This document shows, piece after piece, positions 29,862-37,363 of a stretch of DNA of 37,558 nt. Every line of letters starts with the position of its first letter. The stretch's first letter is position 1. A model generated the notes under the pieces. That model saw nothing but the letters and a program-made list of their open reading frames with translations. It had not been told where the DNA came from and searched no databases. The DNA lies in the IMG/VR virus record IMGVR_UViG_3300032311_000171, positions 1 through 37,558 of that record. One strand, 5' to 3'. Position numbers and translations under genes: made by a program. The DNA is from a virus.

Positions 29862-30599
29862 TCAAGCCTGATACATGGGCTGCTTGGGCCGCGGGAGTGG
29901 GTTGAAATCGCGGCCCCCGAATTGCGTAAGACTGCGGGGGTCAAATGGTTTGGCGAGTTTCGTTGGCCCAGTCCTCTCGCCGTAATTCAAGTAGTAATTC
30001 TTCGTCGCCTCGCTGGCCTGGTTCCACTCGTCATCATTGACATATCTGGTGTCGTACCAGGCCCCGGCCCTGTCGGCGAATGCGCCTTGAATCGCGCTCG
30101 CCCAATCCTTGTTGGCCAAGCCCTGAGCGTTGGCAAGCTGGTAATCCCTAACCGCGCGTTTAGAACTCATTCCAGCCCCGCCGTAGCCACTAACGTGATT
30201 CAAAAAATTTGGAGACTTGTAGTACTCCGCAGTACCCGGTTCGGGATTATGTGCCTTCATAACCTCGCCAGACGCTCTTACGGCGTTGGGGTCAACGCCC
30301 CATGCGCGCTGGGCCATCTCTTGAACCCTGGGGTCAACGCCCACGCCTCCGGGACCTCGTCCATCACCGCGACCTCCGGTGACAATATTGGTCCGTGGCG
30401 CTGGGGGCCGTGGTGACGGCTCCTGCGCCGGTGGCGTGACATAGGGGGCCTGTTGTTGCGCGGGCTTTGGTGCGTAGGCCGAGAACGATGACCCGTACGG
30501 AGTTCCGCGGCCTGACGCGGGAACAGGGTTAGCCTGCCCCGTCTTGTAGGCAGGTTGAGAGAAACCAGAGCTGGATGCTGGGGCAAATGTTGAAGGCAT
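29862..30599 (-). CDS. Pro-rich virion protein candidate, 245 residues
   Basis: The first about 85 residues are Pro/Ala/Ser/Gln/Gly-rich and disordered (GRGTPYGSSFSAYAPKPAQ). The remainder is folded-looking and mostly helical (RVQEMAQRAWGVDPNAVRA, VRDYQLANAQGLANKDW, YYLNYGERTGPTKLAKPFDP). The gene follows the 559-residue protein, with which it shares the TPY-x-SAY/QAY-type motif and a low-complexity N-terminus, so the pair may be related or work together. No family recognised. Confidence 0.55.
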   Translation of the reverse strand: MPSTFAPASSSGFSQPAYKTGQANPVPASGRGTPYGSSFSAYAPKPAQQQAPYVTPPAQEPSPRPPAPRTNIVTGGRGDGRGPGGVGVDPRVQEMAQRAWGVDPNAVRASGEVMKAHNPEPGTAEYYKSPNFLNHVSGYGGAGMSSKRAVRDYQLANAQGLANKDWASAIQGAFADRAGAWYDTRYVNDDEWNQASEATKNYYLNYGERTGPTKLAKPFDPRSLTQFGGRDFNPLPRPKQPMYQA

Positions 30600-30624
30600 T
30601 GCTTTGCTTTCTGTAAGTCAAGCG

Positions 30625-32304
30625 TTACGAGCGGGCCTGCCACGGGCGGTTGGTAAACGTCGGCTGGCTAACTTGTGGTGCGGGCGTAGCGTTCCTATCT
30701 TTATACCTCTGCCATATGTCTGCCTCAGTGGTCCCCGGAGGCAGGGTTGGCGCTTGGCCGTATGGCATTCCCTTCGACGGCGGCTCAATGGATTGCGCCT
30801 TGCCTGCGCGGTAATCATCCATGGCCTGACTAAATTTTTGCTGACCCTGTGGATCGTATGGGCCTTTCAAGTACTTGTTCACCATCGCGTCATGGTACGC
30901 ATACTGCGACTGCTTGGCTGAATACCTAGCCATGGCGTCGTTGAAGTACTGATCCTTGGCGTCTGCCGCAGACTTGCCTGCCTTCCTGGAAAACCAATCG
31001 TCGGTAGGAGCGATGCCTTGTTGCGATGCCGAGGCATAGATCAGGTTTTTCAGTCGGTCGCCGTACGCCTTCTGCTTGGCCGGGTCCGCGGACTGGTATT
31101 GGTTGTACAGTTCATAGCCTGCTGGCGAGTTCAGCACTTGGCCAACCGCATTGTCCAATCCCGTGTTCACATAATCGTTGTACGTGGCGGCTGGGGTTTC
31201 ATACTTCCCGGCGGCTTTGTTCTGAAGGAACTGCAAGCGGTTTGCGTCTATGCCAGTGCGTGGCGGTGTGTACGTTGCCGGCGTGGGGCGGGCGATGACG
31301 GGGGCGCCGTAGGGGTTTGCTGGGCCTGTTGGCGGCTGTGGAGGTGGGCCTACAGTGCTGACGGGTGAGTAGGCGTTCTGGGCCAATTCCTGCTGTCGCC
31401 AGTATTCGGCGTGAGCCTCGGGAGGAGCTGATTTGGAAGGAGCCCAATTCACAGGAGTGCTGGCCTGCATGGCAGTCGAAGGCAGGCCGGAACTTTGAGG
31501 CGGCGCTGCAACAGGCTGCTTGTCTGGGACCCAGTACTGTGTGCCGTCAGGATTCCCGGCCGCATGCCCAGGCCCTTGGTTCTGCATGGCCTGCTGCTGC
31601 TGAAACTGGGCCAAGGATGGCGGAAAACTTTGCTGCTGCTGCTGGGGCTGGTAGTACCCCTGCTGGTTGGCGAACGCGAACGGATCGCCTTGCCCGCCAA
31701 AGGATTGGTTCAGCCGCTGGATCAGGCTGTCGCCGTAGTTGGGCGCCATGGACGGGGCACCACCACCGAGGCCAGCCTGTTGCATGGCCTGCTGATAATT
31801 CAGCCCCGGAGTCATTCCAGCGGTGGGATCGGTCATGCCGCCAGAGTTGAATGCAATCTGATTCTGAATCCGCTGCTGGTTGAGCTGGTTAATGAACGCA
31901 TCCCGCTCCGCAAATGGGTCCATGCTCTGGCCCCACGGGGTCTGGGCGGCACCCATCTGGAACGGAGGCGGACGCTGGCTCGCGGGCGCGGCAGCGTAAG
32001 ACCCCTGCCAATCTCCGGTGACAGTCTGGCTTGCCGGGCGCAGAGTCGGCTTGTTGGGCTGCGAGTACGCTTGGTACGGGGTGCCTTGAGACTGTGGCGG
32101 AATTGACTGGGCTTGCCCCTGCTGGGCGTAGGCTTGGTACGGTGCGCTCTGCGTTTTTGGCGTGCTGGTCGGCTGAGGCGTGGATGGGTTCCTTGGGCCA
32201 AAGGATGGCTCAAACGCGGAGGCTATGTCCCTCTGCGGGCCGCGGCTGAAGTCGTTGGTGGTATAGCTGCCCTTGAAAGGTCCATCCTTAAACTGCAAGG
32301 CCAT
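30625..32304 (-). CDS. Pro/Gln-rich virion protein candidate, 559 residues
   Basis: About 340 residues of Pro/Gln/Ala/Ser-rich sequence contain short repeats such as APYQAYAQQGQAQS and TPYQAYSQPNK, and a QQQQQ run. A helical C-terminal domain follows (NRLQFLQNKAAGKYE, GYELYNQYQSADPAKQKAYG, YFNDAMARYSAKQSQYAYHD). There is no catalytic motif. The long disordered arm plus helical end suits an internal head or ejection protein, or a scaffold accessory. The ATG overlaps the upstream stop as TGATG. Confidence 0.55.
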   Translation of the reverse strand: MALQFKDGPFKGSYTTNDFSRGPQRDIASAFEPSFGPRNPSTPQPTSTPKTQSAPYQAYAQQGQAQSIPPQSQGTPYQAYSQPNKPTLRPASQTVTGDWQGSYAAAPASQRPPPFQMGAAQTPWGQSMDPFAERDAFINQLNQQRIQNQIAFNSGGMTDPTAGMTPGLNYQQAMQQAGLGGGAPSMAPNYGDSLIQRLNQSFGGQGDPFAFANQQGYYQPQQQQQSFPPSLAQFQQQQAMQNQGPGHAAGNPDGTQYWVPDKQPVAAPPQSSGLPSTAMQASTPVNWAPSKSAPPEAHAEYWRQQELAQNAYSPVSTVGPPPQPPTGPANPYGAPVIARPTPATYTPPRTGIDANRLQFLQNKAAGKYETPAATYNDYVNTGLDNAVGQVLNSPAGYELYNQYQSADPAKQKAYGDRLKNLIYASASQQGIAPTDDWFSRKAGKSAADAKDQYFNDAMARYSAKQSQYAYHDAMVNKYLKGPYDPQGQQKFSQAMDDYRAGKAQSIEPPSKGMPYGQAPTLPPGTTEADIWQRYKDRNATPAPQVSQPTFTNRPWQARS

Positions 32305-32474
32305 CAGACATCCTCCTGCTTTGCGGAATCAGTCCCCATGCCCGACCCTTGCAGCATTCGCAGCTTGGCCATGTCCGCGTACGGATTCTCTTGCCGAGCC
32401 TCGGCAATGAGTTGACGCAGGAAGTCCAAGTTCTGGACGGCTGGATCGCTCATAAGAAGAAGTAGTTCGTCCAT
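32304..32474 (-). CDS. 56-residue helical protein
   Basis: ATG at 32474 directly after the U-tract of the terminator. The peptide begins MDELLLLMSDPAVQNLDFLR and continues QLIAEARQENPYADMAKLRM, a clean amphipathic helix, then a short polar end. A second ATG at residue 8 (MSDPAVQNLDF) may be the real start, since neither has a clear ribosome-binding site. The stop overlaps the next start as TGATG. Function unknown. Confidence 0.55.
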   Translation of the reverse strand: MDELLLLMSDPAVQNLDFLRQLIAEARQENPYADMAKLRMLQGSGMGTDSAKQEDV

Positions 32475-32476
32475 TT

Positions 32477-32516
32477 AAAAGAAAACAGCCGGCCGGCTTG
32501 CGCCTGCACCGGCTGT
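32477..32516 (-). terminator. Intrinsic terminator after the capsid gene block
   Basis: ACAGCCGG (32485-32492) pairs with CCGGCTGT (32509-32516). On the minus strand the stem is followed by TTTTCTTTT. It lies 26 bases after the 77-residue gene and would end transcripts carrying scaffold, capsid and decoration genes, making those mRNAs more abundant than downstream ones. Confidence 0.8.
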
Positions 32517-32542
32517 CCCCCGAAAGCCCATAAGGGCAATAC

Positions 32543-32776
32543 TCAAGCCGACTTGACCAAGCCGAGCGCCAAGAGCGCGTTGGCAATGGTGGTGGTGCTG
32601 CTGGTGTTTGGGCACACAGGCTGCACGGTCGCAGCGGCACCGAAGAACCCAAGGCTGACAGTAGACGCACCAATCGTCAGGGCGCTGGTACCTCCCGTGA
32701 GGTGCTGCAGTTCGTCCCAGATCGTATTGGCAAGCTGCTGGTTGGCCAGCCCGATGATCAACTGGTTTCTGCTCAT
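32543..32776 (-). CDS. 77-residue protein after the decoration protein
   Basis: ATG at 32776, with GAGGT five bases upstream that overlaps the previous stop. A longer frame to 32893 lies inside the upstream gene. The peptide begins MSRNQLIIGLANQQLANTIW; a helix is followed by an Ala/Thr/Ser-rich apolar half (SLGFFGAAATVQP, IANALLALGL). It is the last gene before the capsid-block terminator, so it is probably made at high level and is a candidate minor head protein. No family recognised. Confidence 0.65.
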   Translation of the reverse strand: MSRNQLIIGLANQQLANTIWDELQHLTGGTSALTIGASTVSLGFFGAAATVQPVCPNTSSTTTIANALLALGLVKSA

Positions 32777-32783
32777 CAGTACC

Positions 32784-33410
32784 TCAGTTAAAACGGGTCT
32801 TGATGTGACACAAAGGCGTGCTGCCCGTGGTGTTGCCGGCCGAGACGGCGTAGCCAATGAGGCCCGCCATGTCGGTGGCACCAGCGTAGGCATTAGGCGT
32901 CACTCGGCCGCTGACCGTGGTGCCGGTGCTGTTGGCAGCCGTGATGGCGGCCAGACGCCCACCCGCAGCAATGTCCGTGCCCGAGAGAGCCGCCGACACT
33001 TCGGTGGGACCATCGACGGTCACCCAGAAGATGTCGTTGGCCGCAACACCCGCGGCAGGAAGCCACTCATCAACCACGCCAACACGCTCCTCGTTGGTGA
33101 CCGCCGAGTAGCCGGTCACTTCCGAGAAGAGCTTGCCGGCGGCAGTGTTGAACACCACAACTCGCTTCGGGAGAAGCGAGACGCCAGAGGTGTTCTTCAC
33201 GCACACGCACACCTTGCGGCGATTGGTGCGGACCTGACCCGTGACGGGGTTCACATCCGTGAACTCCTTCACAACGCCAGTGAAGTTGTCACCGTAAGCC
33301 GCGTTGGACTGGATGCCGTAGAGGCTGTCGTTAGGAACAGAGGTCTGGGTAGACGAGAGCGAGAAGAACGTCTGGCCCAAACCGAACGGAGGATCAACCT
33401 GCAGACCCAT
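32784..33410 (-). CDS. Head decoration-like protein
   Basis: 208 residues: MGLQVDPPFGLGQTFFSLSS onward. Beta-rich with a capsid-binding-like N-terminal arm (NAAYGDNFTGVVKEFTDVNP), RRKVCVCVKNTSGVSLLPKR and a later Gly/Ala barrel (DIFWVTVDGPTEVSAALSG, IAAGGRLAAITAANS). The WVTVDGPTEV...GTDIAAGGRL phrase recalls small phage capsid-cement proteins of the DUF2190 kind. It directly follows the major capsid gene, where such proteins usually lie. Expected to stabilise the head exterior. Confidence 0.65.
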   Translation of the reverse strand: MGLQVDPPFGLGQTFFSLSSTQTSVPNDSLYGIQSNAAYGDNFTGVVKEFTDVNPVTGQVRTNRRKVCVCVKNTSGVSLLPKRVVVFNTAAGKLFSEVTGYSAVTNEERVGVVDEWLPAAGVAANDIFWVTVDGPTEVSAALSGTDIAAGGRLAAITAANSTGTTVSGRVTPNAYAGATDMAGLIGYAVSAGNTTGSTPLCHIKTRFN

Positions 33411-33427
33411 AGCTATCTATTCCTTTC

Positions 33428-34558
33428 TCAGGAGGCGATGATTTTGAAGAAGTTACGCGGCGACTTGAACTTGAGGTTGCCGAGCGTTGACACCACGTAG
33501 CGGTACTGCTGCGTGATTTCGTCGTAGAAAGGTCCCTCGCTGTTCATCAGCTGACCTTCCATGCACAGCAGCTCCATGTTGCCGATGCACAGGCCGTAGC
33601 CCGAGTTGGCAGTGGTGGAGACGGCACCAATCGAATTCTCCTGCGAGATTTCGACCCCGTCCAGCTCAAATACGTCAGTGAATCCATAGCTGCGGAGGCC
33701 GTTCGCACGGGAGACGATCACTCGCTCCTTGGCGTCCAGCGTGTTCAGCATGTCGATGTAGAGCCGACGATCAAGCAGGACCATGTCAATCTGGTCTTCC
33801 TTGGTGTCGTTGCGACGGGTCTGGTGAAGACCCTCGCGGATCGCCTTGACGCAGTTGTCCTTCCACGTAGTCGAACCGAAGTACGAAGAAACTGCGTTCA
33901 CAATAACAGGCGTAAAGAAGTCGAACTCCGGATCGGCATAGCCGTTGGGCCAGTTGCCGGCCCGCTGCGAACCACCGTACGCACCGAGGACGGTCGAAAG
34001 ACCGGCGTAGGTGTCGTTGGGGTAGTAGAACGGGTCGGCGGCGTTAGCCGTGCGACCAGCGGGCGAAGTGCCCGAATCGACCTGGAGCGTCTGGGTCGCG
34101 CCCATAAAGCTCTCAATGCCGTGGAATCGCAGCTCGTTACCCGCGAGGTAACCATCTTGCAGCCACTCACGCGCGAGGTACTGTTCCATGCTCGTCAGGA
34201 GACGGCTGGCCATCTTACCAGCGACGTTTACAAGAGCCTGAGCGGAGCGGTTCTCCAGCATCTCTTTCTTGTAGATAGCGTCAGTAACTTGTGCACCACG
34301 GTACTCAAGCTCGGCTCGCTTCCAGAGGTTCTGGCGTGCGAACGTACGCGGAGTCTCTCCATTATTTCCGCTCGGAGTATGATTTCTGTACTGGATTTCC
34401 CAGTCGAAACCCCTTCCCGACATGTTAGTACGGATGTTACCACTGCCCTCAAGGGCGGCGAACACTTTGTACTTCCGCAACGACGCAATTTCTTCAACCG
34501 CCAAATGGTTGACAATCGTCGTTGCAATACTGCGTGCCCAGTCAGTCGAACTACTCAT
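33428..34558 (-). CDS. Major capsid protein
   Basis: 376 residues, in the normal size range for an HK97-fold capsid protein. An N-terminal helix (WARSIATTIVNHLAVEEIAS) precedes SGRGFDWEIQYRNHTPSG, RAELEYRGAQVTDAIYKKEM and a long spine-helix-like region (LVNVAGKMASRLLTSMEQYL). Later come IDMVLLDRRLYIDMLNTLDA and the strand-rich end LMNSEGPFYDEITQQYRYVV. It forms the icosahedral head. The scaffold gene is directly upstream (TGATG overlap), the decoration-like gene directly downstream. Exact capsid family cannot be named without a profile search. Confidence 0.85.
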   Translation of the reverse strand: MSSSTDWARSIATTIVNHLAVEEIASLRKYKVFAALEGSGNIRTNMSGRGFDWEIQYRNHTPSGNNGETPRTFARQNLWKRAELEYRGAQVTDAIYKKEMLENRSAQALVNVAGKMASRLLTSMEQYLAREWLQDGYLAGNELRFHGIESFMGATQTLQVDSGTSPAGRTANAADPFYYPNDTYAGLSTVLGAYGGSQRAGNWPNGYADPEFDFFTPVIVNAVSSYFGSTTWKDNCVKAIREGLHQTRRNDTKEDQIDMVLLDRRLYIDMLNTLDAKERVIVSRANGLRSYGFTDVFELDGVEISQENSIGAVSTTANSGYGLCIGNMELLCMEGQLMNSEGPFYDEITQQYRYVVSTLGNLKFKSPRNFFKIIAS

Positions 34559-35553
34559 CAGATTACTCCATCGTTAACGAGTTGGCCGCGAAGCCGATCT
34601 TCAAAAGACATCCGCTGGCGCGGTGCCCGCGGCTCTGTGGTTCCTGCACTGCGATTCGGGGTACGGGTTGCGCGTTCCCGGAGGAACTGCATGTTCTGTT
34701 GCGCCACGGGGTCGGCCGGCGCTTGGGGCTGCGGGGCGTACTGCGGTGGAGCCGACTGCATCTGCTGGTAGCGGACATTCAGCAGGTCGCGCTGCAGCAT
34801 GCCAGTGGCGTATTTCCAGCGGGCCTCGGGCGAGGTAATCCCGATCTCGGAAGCCTGCTGGATGTACGCCTGGATCGCCTGTCCCTCGCGGGAGATGTTT
34901 CCAGTTTGGTCGTAAAGCCAGTCAGCGTTCTGTCGCTCAAGGTCCGAAACGTAGTTGGTGGCCTGGTACTGGTTGAGCTGCTGCTGCACCAGTTCCTGAG
35001 CCTTCTGCATTGCGACCTGCTCAACGAACGGCTTGAGCGTGTTTTCGGGGTCCGTGACGAACTTGCGGGCGAAGTCGGCCGTGTACGCCTGATACTCACG
35101 CAGGGCCTGCTGGGCCTCATACGGAGCGGACGGGTCGATGACTTCCTTGCCCGTGGACGGGTCGCGGACGATGAAGGACTTGTAGGTGTCCTTGATGGCG
35201 GGAGGGTTCCACCACTTCGGCGTCTCGGCAGGCTTGGGCTGTGCGGCCTTGGCCTGCTCCTGCTGCCACTGGCGGAAAGCAGTCTCGTTCCGCAGGTACT
35301 CGTTGGCGTAGGGAACAACCTGCTGGTACTGCTGAAGGGCGCGCTGCGCTTCCTGATAGCCGTTGTAGGAACGGTACAGGTTCTGCGCGATGGCCAGATC
35401 GTCTTGGCCTTGGAAGTCGGGGAGAGCCTTGAACGCTTCGTAGGGCGACGAGAAGCCGCCGTACTGTTCGTTGCTGGCCGGCGCTTCGGAAACGGGGGCT
35501 TCCGAGACTGGTGCCTCGGCTACCGGCGCGTCGTTGAGAAGTTCGTCTGACAT
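34558..35553 (-). CDS. Scaffold protein
   Basis: 331 residues, acidic at the start (MSDELLNDAPVAEAPVSEAP with EAPVSEAP repeats) and otherwise long Gln/Ala-rich helices (YQEAQRALQQYQQVVPYANE, VEQVAMQKAQELVQQQLNQY), with a basic C-terminus (RAPRQRMSFEDRLRGQL). This is the usual profile of a phage scaffold: acidic and coiled, with a basic end binding the capsid. It lies directly before the major capsid gene. It would template prohead assembly and then leave. A ribosome-binding GAGG lies ten bases upstream, inside a hairpin loop. Confidence 0.8.
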   Translation of the reverse strand: MSDELLNDAPVAEAPVSEAPVSEAPASNEQYGGFSSPYEAFKALPDFQGQDDLAIAQNLYRSYNGYQEAQRALQQYQQVVPYANEYLRNETAFRQWQQEQAKAAQPKPAETPKWWNPPAIKDTYKSFIVRDPSTGKEVIDPSAPYEAQQALREYQAYTADFARKFVTDPENTLKPFVEQVAMQKAQELVQQQLNQYQATNYVSDLERQNADWLYDQTGNISREGQAIQAYIQQASEIGITSPEARWKYATGMLQRDLLNVRYQQMQSAPPQYAPQPQAPADPVAQQNMQFLRERATRTPNRSAGTTEPRAPRQRMSFEDRLRGQLVNDGVI

Positions 35554-35554
35554 T

Positions 35555-35587
35555 GTTAGTTAGCCTCGGGGGAGGGGTCTAACTAAC
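35555..35587 (-). promoter_or_regulatory. 9-bp inverted repeat holding the scaffold ribosome-binding site
   Basis: GTTAGTTAG (35555-35563) and CTAACTAAC (35579-35587) are perfect inverted repeats around a 15-base loop. The loop carries the GAGG ribosome-binding site of the scaffold gene, and the stem ends at the ATG. It may present or hide the site, or be a transcription-level element at the head of the capsid block. Confidence 0.5.
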
Positions 35588-35612
35588 TAATGCACAGGAC
35601 TAGGGGTTTTTG

Positions 35613-36461
35613 TTACGGGGACTCTTCGTACTGCGATGCAACCCCAGTGCCAACAGCGCCAGGCACTGCGTACTTGCGGAGGATGCGGATTGAATCCTCG
35701 GCGCCAGGAAAGACCACGTAGTTGCGAGTTCCAGCACCTGCGGCGCGCGAGGATTGATCGAAATACCTTGCGCCCGGTATGCCATGTCGCAGCAGGGATT
35801 CAGAAACCTTCGCAGCTGATGCGGCCCTACTCAACATCGGATTGTCGGTGATGGAGTTGTAGGCTCGCAGAAGGCTCTCGGTCGCAATCTTGGCACGCGC
35901 TCCCCTGTCGGCAATCTCTTTGACGGCCATCCTTTGCCACTTGTTGTCGGGCGCCTCAAATGCAGCCCCAAGCATCGCGGCCTTATGCTCGCCTGTCGCG
36001 GGAGCGTCCAAGTCTAATAGGGCTTCTTCCGGATAGCCTATCTCAACCTCGTACATGTGCCCCGTCCGCTCGCGAGGCGTGATCGGAACCCCTGATTCAA
36101 CAAGCTCTCTAGCCTTCCTGATGATGTCCTGCTGGTCGCTGGAAGTGTAGCCGTACTGGCCCGGCTGAGATGCGTGCATCCCCAAAACCTTTAGCGTGCT
36201 GGGGGCGTCCCCTCCGTTAGCCGCGAGATACTCGGCCGCAGCCTGCTCAGGGCTTGTGTAAGGAGCGTCGAAGGCAAGCATGTCTCTGTAGTGCTTGGCA
36301 ATTGGTTCTGACTCGGCAAAGTAAAGTCCGTGTCCAAAAGCCTGCGCGCCTTCTCCCGTTCCGATCTTGCTTGCATCAAAACGATCAAAGTCATGCGGGC
36401 TGCCGTGGTAGGCCCTGATGACAGAGCGGACGGCATCGCCGGCTTCGTCCCACTTGTTCAC
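35613..36461 (-). CDS. ADP-ribosyltransferase of the polyvalent-protein type
   Basis: 282 residues from GTG at 36461, chosen because it overlaps the upstream stop as GTGA and gives MNKWDEAGD, like another internal protein here; a GTG at 36470 is also possible. ART hallmarks: RAYHGSPHDFDRFD (H19), then GTGEGAQAFGHGLYFAES (Y47) and IAKHYRD. Late strands ARYFDQSSR and GTRNYVVFPG follow, with Asn where classic enzymes have the catalytic Glu. This matches my memory of ART domains in phage polyvalent proteins, which modify host proteins with ADP-ribose from NAD after ejection. Here the domain stands alone. The Asn could mean a changed reaction or a variant active site. Confidence 0.75.
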   Translation of the reverse strand: MNKWDEAGDAVRSVIRAYHGSPHDFDRFDASKIGTGEGAQAFGHGLYFAESEPIAKHYRDMLAFDAPYTSPEQAAAEYLAANGGDAPSTLKVLGMHASQPGQYGYTSSDQQDIIRKARELVESGVPITPRERTGHMYEVEIGYPEEALLDLDAPATGEHKAAMLGAAFEAPDNKWQRMAVKEIADRGARAKIATESLLRAYNSITDNPMLSRAASAAKVSESLLRHGIPGARYFDQSSRAAGAGTRNYVVFPGAEDSIRILRKYAVPGAVGTGVASQYEESP

Positions 36462-37363
36462 TCTTCCCACGGCAGCTTGCCCTTCCAGTAGTTGTCGTAG
36501 GTTTTTAGGGCGGTGTCTGGATTTGCCATCGCAACATCGGGGGCGACTTCCATGAGGGCGCCAAGAGCCGTCATGCCAGCGGCCTTGGCTGCGGCGGGGA
36601 ACGCGCCTTTGAGTGACCGGGCAGGGAGTTGAGAGATTCCCCTAATGCTGGACGGCCAGGATAGGAAGGCATCCATCACTGGGCCGGCGAACTTGGCAAC
36701 ATCCGGACCAGTGCCCGAGTCCTCCAAGAAGTCGCGGCCCGCCTCCAGGACGGGAATATCCTTGTGGACCCTCTCTGCTATCGCACGGTCCCGGACTCCG
36801 GAGGGGAAGATGCCTGTCTTGGATTCCTTCTGCAGCGGGGCGACATTCGACTGTTCTCGCCAGTAGGAAGGCTTGTTGGCCCCCAAAGCATTCCCAGTGA
36901 GGGTGTTGAGAGCGTATTCGTAGTTGTCGTATGCCTCGGGGTGGGGACCTCCTTCTCCACCAAGGGCCTCATGCACTTCGTTGCCCAGCATCTTGCCGGT
37001 GGCGTAGATCGCAGCTGGCATGGACTGCGCCCACTGGGCGGCATGCCAGATTGGGTAGTCGCCCTCCCGGTCTTCGTAGGCCGATGTGTACGTGGAGGGG
37101 GACTTGCGATAGAAGTCCGCGGCTGCCCTGATCGGCTCTGGGATGTTTTCGTAGGCGTGCAGACGAGGGTACTTCTGGTTCAGTCGCTCCAGAACGTACG
37201 CCGCTCGCCTGTCGGAATCCAGGCGAGGCAATGACTTGCGTCTCTTGGTCCAGACGCTCCAGTCGTTAGTCGCCATGTCCGCAAGGGATGTGCCGCCATT
37301 GGCGAGCGGAAGCGCTCGGGCTTCCTCCATAAGGGCACGCAGGTCCTCCATCGGGTCAGCCAT
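36458..37363 (-). CDS. Internal virion protein candidate, 301 residues
   Basis: Starts MADPMEDLRALMEEARALPL. The body is helical with many Trp/Tyr (YPIWHAAQWAQSMPAAIYAT, NYEYALNTLTGNALG). The phrase KGAFPAAAKAAGMTALGALM near 260-280 forms an apolar glycine-spaced helix. The style resembles the N-terminal part of large polyvalent phage proteins, and the ADP-ribosyltransferase follows with a GTGA overlap, so the two may be parts of one ejected set. No catalytic motif seen. Confidence 0.55.
   Translation of the reverse strand: MADPMEDLRALMEEARALPLANGGTSLADMATNDWSVWTKRRKSLPRLDSDRRAAYVLERLNQKYPRLHAYENIPEPIRAAADFYRKSPSTYTSAYEDREGDYPIWHAAQWAQSMPAAIYATGKMLGNEVHEALGGEGGPHPEAYDNYEYALNTLTGNALGANKPSYWREQSNVAPLQKESKTGIFPSGVRDRAIAERVHKDIPVLEAGRDFLEDSGTGPDVAKFAGPVMDAFLSWPSSIRGISQLPARSLKGAFPAAAKAAGMTALGALMEVAPDVAMANPDTALKTYDNYWKGKLPWEE

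Noticed and set aside
32553-33500. Plus-strand 315-residue open frame
   Set aside because: Opposite the decoration-like and 77-residue genes; no motif, and it crosses three minus-strand gene borders.
34522-35550. Plus-strand 342-residue open frame opposite the scaffold gene
   Set aside because: It mirrors the scaffold gene, reads as Leu/Val/Gly/Arg-rich antisense sequence, and has no motif or supported start.
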